From PALSA-1355 sp031400775 (GTDB taxonomy: Bacteria; Planctomycetota; Planctomycetia; Pirellulales; PALSA-1355), in NCBI GenBank assembly GCA_031400775.1, contig JANNQN010000202.1:1-21985 (forward strand): a stretch of 21,985 nt of DNA, written 5' to 3'. The translations under genes were made by a program, and so were the position numbers. Under the pieces are notes generated by a model. The model ran no database searches. It saw only the letters and a program-made list of their open reading frames with translations, and was not told the DNA's origin. Positions 1 to 6,262 of this stretch are shown here, piece by piece; within the stretch, counting starts at the first letter, position 1; every line of letters starts with the position of its first letter.

Positions 1-1746
1 GTGAGCGCGCCGTCGATCGCCAGTCAAGGTTGCCGCATCGGTCGCGTCCGCCAACCCGACGCCACCAGCGAAGTCACCTACACTAAGCATATCGCCGCGG
101 TGTTCAACCAGAATTGCGTGTTTTGCCATCGCGAGGGCCAGATTGCGCCCTTCTCGTTGACCTCCTATGAGGACGCGGCCGGCTGGGCCGAGATGATCCG
201 TGAAGTCGTCGGGGAGCAGCGCATGCCTCCCTGGCACGCCGATCCGAAGATTGGGCATTTTCGCAACGACGCGCGCCTGAGCGACAGCGACAAGGAACTG
301 ATCAACAAGTGGGTCGAGGCCGGCGCTCCCGAGGGTGATCCCAAGGATTTGCCTGCCGCCCCGCAATTTGCCGAAGGTTGGAAGATCCCGACTCCCGACG
401 CCGTGGTGTACATGGCCGACGAAGCTTGGGAAGTGCCGGCTGAAGGCACGGTCGAATACCAGCGGTTTGTCGTCGATCCCGGTTGGACCGAGGACAAATG
501 GGTCAAGGCGATGGAGTGTGTTCCGGGCAATCCGTCGGTCGTGCATCACATCATCGTGTACCTGGTGCCCCCGGGCGTAACGCCCAGCGGCCAGGCGGGC
601 CGGCTGCGAACGAATTGGCTGGGTGCGTTTGCCCCAGGGTTGCGACCACAGGTTCTAGAAGAAGGACTGGCCCGCTACGTGCAGAAGGGGACCAAGCTGC
701 TGTTCGAGATGCACTACACACCGAACGGAACGGCGCAGAAAGATCGCAGCTATGTCGGCTTCAAGTTTGCCGATCCTCAGACCGTCAAGAAGGAAGTCGC
801 CGTTCAAAACGCGGGCAACTTCACGTTCAAGATTCCGCCCAACGACGCGAACTACGAGGTAGAGTCGGAATTCGTCTTCCGACAGAAGGCTTTGCTGTTG
901 TCGATCTCGCCGCACATGCACGTGCGCGGCAAGGATTTTCGCTACGACCTCGTGTTCCCCGATGGAAAACGCGAAACGATTTTGTGGGTGCCCCGTTACG
1001 ACTTCGGCTGGCAGACCACGTATCAACTGACCGAGCCGAGAGTACTGCCCAAGGGCACGAAGATGCATTGCGTCGCGCATTTTGACAATTCGGCCGACAA
1101 CAAGGCCAATCCCGATCCGTCGAAGGAAGTCTCCTGGGGCGAACAGACCTGGGAAGAGATGATGTTCGGCTGGTTCGAGATGTCGTTCGCCGATCAGGAT
1201 CTCACGCAGCCGGCTTCGGCCTCCGCGATGCGAGTCAAAGAGTTCTTGGCGCAGGCCGACACGATCGAAATCGACGACCAGTTGAAGGCCATGGCACGCG
1301 GCTCGATGAAGGACGACAAGACCTTCGAGCGTTTCGGCTTTCAACTGTTCGAGTTGGTTCCGCAGTTGGATCGGATTTGCATCACGACGGTCGACGGCGA
1401 CAAGCTGCGACTAAAGATGTTGCAGGAGCGATTGGGGCTCAAGACCTCGCTCAAGAGTCGCTCGACGGTCATCAAGACGGCCGGTCAGTCGCTGGCCGAA
1501 TATGCCTTGGGCGACAAGACGGCCGTCAATCAAGAGATGGGCCAGACCAAGGGATCGGTGATGATGAATATGGCCCGCAAGGACATTCTGTCGAGCATGC
1601 ACGTGCCGGTCGAAGTCGACGGACATCGTGCCACCGTTAATTTCTGGAGTGCCGAAGGCGGCGCGTTTCCGCCCGAGGCCGTCAAATTGCTCGAGCAAAT
1701 TGCTCGGCTGATGGTCGAAGGCAACGGCAGCGTAGCCCAAAAGTAG
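1..1746 (+). CDS. Cytochrome c / copper type II monooxygenase-like protein with GAF-like C-terminus (5' partial)
   Basis: Probable exported redox protein; its substrate is unknown. The frame is open at the window edge. The first residues resemble the linker that follows the redoxin domain in planctomycete homologues, so I infer that a thioredoxin-like domain lies upstream and that the GTG at base 1 is not the true start. Residues are numbered from base 1. A c-type haem motif CVFCH is at 39-43, within a mono-haem cytochrome-like domain (about 25-115). A PHM-like double beta-sandwich follows (about 130-400). Candidate copper ligands are H182, H183 and H238 for one site, and H305, H307 and M387 or M388 for the other, matching the HH...H / HxH...M pattern of peptidylglycine monooxygenases. 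Residues 455-572 resemble a GAF domain, an unusual addition. The gene ends at TAG and is followed by a hairpin. The cytochrome and PHM-like calls are firm; the GAF call is tentative. Confidence 0.85.
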   Translation: MSAPSIASQGCRIGRVRQPDATSEVTYTKHIAAVFNQNCVFCHREGQIAPFSLTSYEDAAGWAEMIREVVGEQRMPPWHADPKIGHFRNDARLSDSDKELINKWVEAGAPEGDPKDLPAAPQFAEGWKIPTPDAVVYMADEAWEVPAEGTVEYQRFVVDPGWTEDKWVKAMECVPGNPSVVHHIIVYLVPPGVTPSGQAGRLRTNWLGAFAPGLRPQVLEEGLARYVQKGTKLLFEMHYTPNGTAQKDRSYVGFKFADPQTVKKEVAVQNAGNFTFKIPPNDANYEVESEFVFRQKALLLSISPHMHVRGKDFRYDLVFPDGKRETILWVPRYDFGWQTTYQLTEPRVLPKGTKMHCVAHFDNSADNKANPDPSKEVSWGEQTWEEMMFGWFEMSFADQDLTQPASASAMRVKEFLAQADTIEIDDQLKAMARGSMKDDKTFERFGFQLFELVPQLDRICITTVDGDKLRLKMLQERLGLKTSLKSRSTVIKTAGQSLAEYALGDKTAVNQEMGQTKGSVMMNMARKDILSSMHVPVEVDGHRATVNFWSAEGGAFPPEAVKLLEQIARLMVEGNGSVAQK

Positions 1747-1769
1747 AGGCACGGCGCCCAGAAGTAGAG
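1735..1769 (+). repeat. Short tandem-like direct repeat spanning the stop codon
   Basis: Two 14-base copies, at 1735-1748 and 1756-1769, differ at one position and are offset by 21 bases. The first copy contains the last codons and stop of the cytochrome gene; the second repeats that stop context downstream. It looks like a small local duplication. No function is evident. Confidence 0.5.
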
Positions 1770-1806
1770 ACCATGTGAAAACCCACCTGGGGGGTGGGGG
1801 CAAGTG

Positions 1807-1842
1807 GAGAGCCCCGTGAGTCGCGAGACTCACGGGGCTCTC
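1807..1842 (+). terminator. Strong intergenic hairpin, probable terminator between convergent genes
   Basis: A perfect 16-bp inverted repeat (1807-1822 with 1827-1842) encloses a four-base loop GCGA, which fits the GNRA tetraloop pattern. It is followed on the + strand by TTTT at 1846-1849. It lies between the 3' ends of two convergent genes, so it could terminate the + strand transcript. The minus strand side has no U-tract. A smaller 6-bp hairpin (CCACC/GGTGG core, about 1782-1798) precedes it. A dispersed repeat of the same shape is an alternative. The rest of 1747-1948 holds no convincing gene. Confidence 0.6.
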
Positions 1843-1948
1843 ACGTTTTATGGCTCAATCAAGGCCACCAAGTCTGACACTCCAGGCAGCCGCTCGCAAG
1901 AGCGGTTCTTGTTCGGCACATTGCACTTGGGCTCACTGCACGCCCGGC

Positions 1949-2932
1949 TCACTTGGCCGCCGGCTTGGCTTCGCTCGCGGCCGCCGGAGCCTTGTCCGGA
2001 CTCTTGCCCAGGCGAATTCTGGACGTCTCTTTGATCTCCTGAGTCAACTCTTGCGGCCCCGACATTTCCATCGCGGACGATTGCTTGCCGGCGGCGTTGA
2101 TCATCACGCCCGCGGCGGCATCGAAGTAAAAGACGCCCGAACCTTCCTGGGCCGTAATTTCCAACTCGGCTCGCGCGTCGTCGGCCGGCTCAAACGTCAA
2201 CTCCGTGGCCGCTGCGATCTTGACCAGATCTTTGCCGTCGACCTTTTCGTTGCCAGCTAGCGTGAATTTGACTTCGGTTGTCTGCGTGCCGACGAAGGGG
2301 ATTACGTTTTCGAAGCTCTGCGACCACGCAGCGTTGGCATCACTGGCTTCGGGCAGCGGCACGACGGAACGCGTGATCAGTTCCTTGATGCCCTTTTCGC
2401 TAAACGCATTGCCGCCGATTCCCAAGCCGCCTTGCCGATTCTGGCCGACCTTTTGCTTGGCAAAGCTCTCGCTGAGCTTGGCGGGCAGCTCGATATCGCT
2501 GACGATGCCCAAGGGCGAGATCTTGACTTTGAACGTCTGCCCGAGCATGCCCGTGACGACCGGCTCGAGCATGGCCCACACCGGCCCAGTAGCAGGCTTT
2601 TCCGTGTTCTTCGAATCGTAGGCCATCGTGCCGGCCAAGGGCGAGCTCATGTTAATCTGAATGCGATCGACGGTTTGCTCGACCGTGGCGGTGCCATCGG
2701 CGGCCACGCTTTTGATTTGCCAAGTGGTGTCGAAGGCCATTCCCATCTTGAAGGCGAATTCGGCGCCGGTCAGGTTCACTTTGCCTTCCGCGCCCCGCTC
2801 CAGCACATAGTTGAGCGATTGGCCCTCTTTGAACTTCCAACGAATGGGGGCCGCGGCCCATGCCGGCCCAGCCTGGACGAGCGCAAGAGCCAACAGCACG
2901 GACGAGTAGACTGCTTTCGAGTAGCGTTGCAT
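1949..2932 (-). CDS. Secreted DUF6263-like protein
   Basis: A 327-residue exported protein of unknown function, resembling the DUF6263 family found in planctomycetes and Bacteroidetes. I chose the ATG at 2932 because GAGGA lies eight bases upstream and because the protein then opens with a normal signal peptide (basic start, hydrophobic core SSVLLALALVQAG, cleavage near AWA-AAP). An upstream in-frame ATG at 2965 would add eleven residues before it without improving the signal. The mature part alternates beta-strand-like segments (ITAQEGSGVFYFD, KVDGKDLVKIAA) with no catalytic motif. It ends in an Ala/Lys/Pro-rich tail that is probably disordered. It converges on the cytochrome gene and diverges from the nitrilase-like gene. 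The family assignment is from memory of sequence style and is moderately sure; the gene itself is secure. Confidence 0.8.
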   Translation of the reverse strand: MQRYSKAVYSSVLLALALVQAGPAWAAAPIRWKFKEGQSLNYVLERGAEGKVNLTGAEFAFKMGMAFDTTWQIKSVAADGTATVEQTVDRIQINMSSPLAGTMAYDSKNTEKPATGPVWAMLEPVVTGMLGQTFKVKISPLGIVSDIELPAKLSESFAKQKVGQNRQGGLGIGGNAFSEKGIKELITRSVVPLPEASDANAAWSQSFENVIPFVGTQTTEVKFTLAGNEKVDGKDLVKIAAATELTFEPADDARAELEITAQEGSGVFYFDAAAGVMINAAGKQSSAMEMSGPQELTQEIKETSRIRLGKSPDKAPAAASEAKPAAK

Positions 2933-3041
2933 CGAAGGGATCCTCGGGAGGCGCGACGGCCACAAGCCTGGGGGGCAAACAAAAAGGCAAGCTCCTCGCT
3001 GCGTCTGATTCTAACCAGCCCTGGGGCCGGCGACAAAGCAT

Positions 3042-3087
3042 AATCTCGCGAGTTTGCCCAGTTGCACCCGCGCGGCCTCGCGAGATT
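3042..3087. promoter_or_regulatory. Pair of identical palindromes in a divergent intergenic region, candidate operators
   Basis: The 11-base arms at 3042-3052 (AATCTCGCGAG) and 3077-3087 (CTCGCGAGATT) are exact inverted copies. Each contains the self-complementary octamer CTCGCGAG. The octamer centres are 32 bases apart, about three helical turns, so two bound dimers would sit on the same face of the DNA. The second copy abuts the proposed -35 of the nitrilase-like gene. The first overlaps a weak candidate -10 (3037-3042) for the opposite gene. A regulator-binding role is inferred. Confidence 0.45.
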
Positions 3088-3114
3088 TGCATTCAGCCAC
3101 GAATGGAATATCAT
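3086..3114 (+). promoter_or_regulatory. Candidate sigma70-type promoter for the nitrilase-like gene
   Basis: TTTGCA at 3086-3091 (four of six to TTGACA) is separated by 17 bases from TATCAT at 3109-3114 (five of six to TATAAT). Transcription would begin near 3121, giving a leader of about 34 bases before the chosen start at 3155. The promoter lies directly downstream of the second palindrome. Confidence 0.45.
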
Positions 3115-3154
3115 CGAGCTCGGATCGATTTCACGAATGGAGGCCACCGCTACC

Positions 3155-4045
3155 ATGCCATCGCAGAGCAATTCGAGGCCTGTTGGGCAGGTGTGCTGCA
3201 GGCTGTTTCGGCCTGGCCGGATCGTCGTTTTGTTGGCATCGGTGGTATTGTGGTCCGGCTCGGCCCTCCATGCCGCCCCGCCGGCCGGCCCCCAACACAG
3301 CGTGCGCGTGGCGGGCATCGTGCTCAAGTGGATTCGCGGCGACAAATCGTCCAATTTTCGCCGCATCGAGCCCAGGATTCGCGAGGCAGCCGCGCATGGC
3401 GCGAAGATCGTCTGCACGACCGAGTGCTTTCTCGACGGTTACGCAATCGCCGATAAGTCGATTCCGATCGAAACCTACCGGGCGCTCGGCGAGCCAATTC
3501 CCGACGGCGAATATTGCCAGAAGTTAGCCAATCTGGCTGGCGGGTTGAAAATCCACCTTTTGGCCGGAATGCTCGAAGCCGACGGAGAGATGCGCTTCAA
3601 CACGGCCGTGTTGTTCGATCCCCAGGGCAAACTCGCCGGCAAGTATCGCAAGCAGAATCTGGGACACGAACTCGTGCGCAACACCCCGGGCGACGCTTCG
3701 CCGGTCTTCGAAACGCCCTATGGCAAGCTGGGCGTCATGATCTGCGCCGACCGGACCGATGCGACAATCGTCAAGCGGTTCTGCAGCGCCGGCGCCGACT
3801 TTCTGATTTGTCCCTCGGGCGGGATGTTCGGCCCGAAATCGAACGATCCGATCCTTCAGGCTCGCTCGCGCGAGAACGGCGTTTACATCATCTTCGTCCA
3901 CCCGGCCGAGTTTCTGGTGACCAACCGTCAAGGCAATATCGAAACCGCCGAACTCATCGGCGATCGGCTATTGATCGAACCGGGCGAGGAAAACGGCGAA
4001 CGCGATGCCAGTGCGATTCGCTATTTTAACCTGCCGATTGACTGA
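3155..4045 (+). CDS. Exported carbon-nitrogen hydrolase (nitrilase fold)
   Basis: A nitrilase-superfamily amidohydrolase of 296 residues that cleaves a non-peptide C-N bond; the substrate is unknown. The Glu-Lys-Cys triad is visible as E90 (in CTTECF), K166 (in KYRKQNL) and C197 (in VMICADR). A signal peptide or membrane anchor occupies about residues 20-40 (RIVVLLASVVLWSG, then ALHA). This is less usual, because most nitrilases are cytoplasmic. I chose the ATG at 3155 because GGAGG lies about eleven bases upstream and the signal peptide then sits near the N-terminus. ATG 3137 is in frame but has no ribosome-binding site. The gene diverges from the DUF6263-like gene and converges, 39 bases apart, on the GNAT gene. 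Family confidence is high. Confidence 0.88.
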   Translation: MPSQSNSRPVGQVCCRLFRPGRIVVLLASVVLWSGSALHAAPPAGPQHSVRVAGIVLKWIRGDKSSNFRRIEPRIREAAAHGAKIVCTTECFLDGYAIADKSIPIETYRALGEPIPDGEYCQKLANLAGGLKIHLLAGMLEADGEMRFNTAVLFDPQGKLAGKYRKQNLGHELVRNTPGDASPVFETPYGKLGVMICADRTDATIVKRFCSAGADFLICPSGGMFGPKSNDPILQARSRENGVYIIFVHPAEFLVTNRQGNIETAELIGDRLLIEPGEENGERDASAIRYFNLPID

Positions 4046-4084
4046 GCGGCGACGGTCATGCGTTCGCTCGCCAAATTGCCTGAC

Positions 4085-4627
4085 TTACTGCCCGCTCAAC
4101 ACCTTTCGCATCGGTACGAAGTCAATCGAAACGCTCGGCGTGAGTTGGTAGGTTTCGGTCGGCTGCGCGAGAAATCCGCACCTGGCGTACAGCTTCTGGC
4201 CGGGAAGCGTGGCCATCAATTCCAGGCTGCCAAATCCGCCGGCTGTCGCTGCCGCCGTGCAACGATCCAAGAGCATCCGGCCCAGGCCGTGCCGGGCGTA
4301 GTCCGGATCGACGAAGAAGGCCCTGATTCGAGCCGCTTCCGTGCGCGGATCGAGCAGTCGAGAGCTGCGCGCCGCGTGTGCGTCGCCGCCGAACAGCGTG
4401 GCGCGACGGCTCCAACCGCCACAGGCCACGATCTTCGCTTCACATTCGATGACGAAATACGTGCCGTCCCGGATCAGTTCCGTATCGACGCCAAAAGCGC
4501 CCTGGAGCGCCGCCTCGATCTGCTCTCGTGTGTAGTCGGGCACACCCAGCGCGCGGGCACTACGGGCGATCAACGTCTCCAGCACCGCTCGATCGTCGAG
4601 TCTGGCGAGCCGCACGTCGAAGTCCAT
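4085..4627 (-). CDS. GNAT family N-acetyltransferase
   Basis: A 180-residue cytoplasmic acetyl-CoA-dependent acyltransferase. Motif A, which binds the acetyl-CoA pyrophosphate, is residues 101-121 with the loop ARHGLGRMLL. The usual leading Arg/Gln of the Q/RxxGxG motif is Ala here, as in some family members. Motif B follows at 141-152 (LPGQKLYARCGF), where the Tyr is placed as the usual general acid. Strands at 57-72 (YFVIECEAKIVACGGW) complete the fold. The ATG at 4627 lies 19 bases after the stop of the ceramidase-like gene on the same strand, so both are likely on one transcript. The ribosome-binding site is weak. The acceptor cannot be told from sequence. I infer no functional link to ceramidase beyond co-transcription. 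Confidence 0.85.
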   Translation of the reverse strand: MDFDVRLARLDDRAVLETLIARSARALGVPDYTREQIEAALQGAFGVDTELIRDGTYFVIECEAKIVACGGWSRRATLFGGDAHAARSSRLLDPRTEAARIRAFFVDPDYARHGLGRMLLDRCTAAATAGGFGSLELMATLPGQKLYARCGFLAQPTETYQLTPSVSIDFVPMRKVLSGQ

Positions 4628-4646
4628 CGTCTCGCTCGCGCCTCGC

Positions 4647-5948
4647 TCAGTCGGCCGTGTTGGGCGGGAATTTGGCCAGCATCGTGTAGATGTTGATCAG
4701 GGCCTGATTCATCATCGTCTCGCCCGCGCCAACTTGGACGGGCGATACCGTGGGATCGCCGCCATACCCGCCTTCCGAGGCCGCTTCGATCGTGGGAAAG
4801 TACATGTTGTGGCCATTGCAGTAGCCAAAGAACAGTGTGTTAGGCACATAAGCCCGCTGCTTGAGTCGGTTGGAATGGTTGCAGAAGAACTCGCCCGAGC
4901 CGCCCACCAGGGCCAGGTCGCCATTGAGCAGAACAGTCGTCATCTCGGGTTCGATCCCGCCCTTGAACTCGGCCACGAAGTTGGCGACCAACTCGGGGAA
5001 AAATGCCCGCTCGAAAGCCGTGATCAAAATTGGGTTCGAAAAATCTACGCGGCTAGTGAATTTGAAGCGATTAATCTTGCTTTTGATCGAGGGTTCCTTG
5101 GGCGCCTTCGTTTCAACCGATTGCGCGAGTGCCACCACGTGGTCGCCCAGTGCCTCGCCGTAGCCCTTGGTGTCCAGTTGGCCCCGATTGGGGCTCATGT
5201 CGCCCGAGGCGCCTTGCATGAACACGCAGTTGGTCTGGAGCGCCGACTCGACGCGGTTTTGCAGCGCGCCGGGATAGTCGGGCGAGAATTTGAGCACTTC
5301 GCCCGGCAAGGTGACCGGGTGGGCCGCAAAGTTGGCCAAAATGGCCAGCGGCTTGCCGTCGGCCGAATCGAAGCGGATTACGGCCAGCATCGGATCGATC
5401 GGCTTGATGGTCTGCTTGGTGTGCCGATTGCGGTTCAGTTCGAAATCTCGTTTGGCAACGCCGATTCTGGCCGGCTGCAAATTCTCCTTGGCTTCGACGA
5501 TGGCCTCGATCAATAGCTCGGGCAGACGTTTGCTATAGGCCACGGCATCGTCGTATCGCCCCTTGCCGAAACCCTCGCGATCCGTCAACTCGATGACTGG
5601 CCCGTGGTGCGAGTGGCTGCCGCTGATCATCACGGTTTGAACGCCCGCCTTTTCGGCCACTTCCTTGCGAATCTGTTCCATCATGGGTCCCGTCGGGCCG
5701 CGGCCAATGTCGAGGCCCACGATCGCCAGCCGATCTTTGCCGGCCTCGATGACGATGGCCTTGGCCATGAGCGGATCCAGCACGCCCTGCGACAGGGCCG
5801 CGTGACGAGCACCGTAGCCCCACATCGGCGTGGCGGCCTGCGGCGTGATGTCGCGCTTCGCGAATCCAACTTTGAAGCTGCTCTCCTCGGCCGATGCCGA
5901 AAGTGCCGGCAACATGCACAAGCACAGAATGGTCAGGATCCGCTTCAT
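4647..5948 (-). CDS. Neutral/alkaline ceramidase-like hydrolase, exported
   Basis: A 433-residue exported protein with the N-terminal catalytic domain of neutral/alkaline (non-lysosomal) ceramidases, zinc amidases that hydrolyse the N-acyl bond of ceramide. Visible hallmarks are SGSHSHHGP at 109-117 (zinc histidines), AAHPV at 208-212 (zinc histidine) and GASGDMSPN at 246-254, whose S252 matches the catalytic serine. GSGEFF at 350-355 probably supplies the zinc glutamate. The C-terminal Ig-like domain of full-length ceramidases (usually about 650 residues or more) is absent. Many bacterial homologues of unproven substrate share this short form. I chose the ATG at 5948 because AGGA lies upstream and a clean signal peptide follows (KRILTILCLCMLPALSASA). 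Earlier in-frame ATGs only add leader sequence. It is probably co-transcribed with the GNAT gene. Confidence 0.88.
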   Translation of the reverse strand: MKRILTILCLCMLPALSASAEESSFKVGFAKRDITPQAATPMWGYGARHAALSQGVLDPLMAKAIVIEAGKDRLAIVGLDIGRGPTGPMMEQIRKEVAEKAGVQTVMISGSHSHHGPVIELTDREGFGKGRYDDAVAYSKRLPELLIEAIVEAKENLQPARIGVAKRDFELNRNRHTKQTIKPIDPMLAVIRFDSADGKPLAILANFAAHPVTLPGEVLKFSPDYPGALQNRVESALQTNCVFMQGASGDMSPNRGQLDTKGYGEALGDHVVALAQSVETKAPKEPSIKSKINRFKFTSRVDFSNPILITAFERAFFPELVANFVAEFKGGIEPEMTTVLLNGDLALVGGSGEFFCNHSNRLKQRAYVPNTLFFGYCNGHNMYFPTIEAASEGGYGGDPTVSPVQVGAGETMMNQALINIYTMLAKFPPNTAD

Positions 5949-6262
5949 GGATAGTGTCCTTGTCTGGTGTTCACTGCCTGAAACTGGCCGCGCGTCGGTA
6001 GTCCCAAAGAACGGCTCCCCGCCGATTCGTCGGCCGCAGGGAAAGCACGAGAAAAACCGAGCAGGCTGGTTTGCCCTAACATAGTTGGCCGCGAGAGGAT
6101 TGTAAATCTTTTGATCGTTCGCTGTCGCCGGCACGGCGGGTCGCGGTGGACAGTTGCTGGCCATTGCTTATTGGTCGTGGCAGACGTAAGCTCAACGCTC
6201 CGGCCTGGGCGCTGTCGGGCCAACCGAGAAGCGATCCGCGACGAATTGGGAGGACCCGTGCC
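5949..6262. other. Divergent intergenic region without a gene
   Basis: These 314 bases separate the ceramidase-like gene from the S9 peptidase gene. They hold the minus-strand promoter at 6078-6106 and the small hairpin at 6021-6034. A weak + strand promoter candidate is TGGACA at 6147-6152, 16 bases before TATTGG at 6169-6174. I see no convincing coding sequence or structured RNA. Confidence 0.5.
6078..6106 (-). promoter_or_regulatory. Sigma70-type promoter for the ceramidase-GNAT transcript
   Basis: Read on the minus strand, TTTACA (6106-6101, five of six to TTGACA) is followed after exactly 17 bases by TATGTT (6083-6078, four of six to TATAAT). Transcription would begin near 6071, leaving a leader of roughly 120 bases. 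The leader includes a small 5-bp hairpin at 6021-6034. This is the best promoter match I see in the window. Confidence 0.5.

Noticed and set aside
3137..3154. Earlier ATG start for the nitrilase-like gene
   Set aside because: No ribosome-binding site precedes it, while the ATG at 3155 has GGAGG upstream and gives a better placed signal peptide.
4046..4084. Possible terminator between the convergent nitrilase-like and GNAT genes
   Set aside because: Only a short imperfect GAGCG/CGCTC pairing without a T-run is visible.
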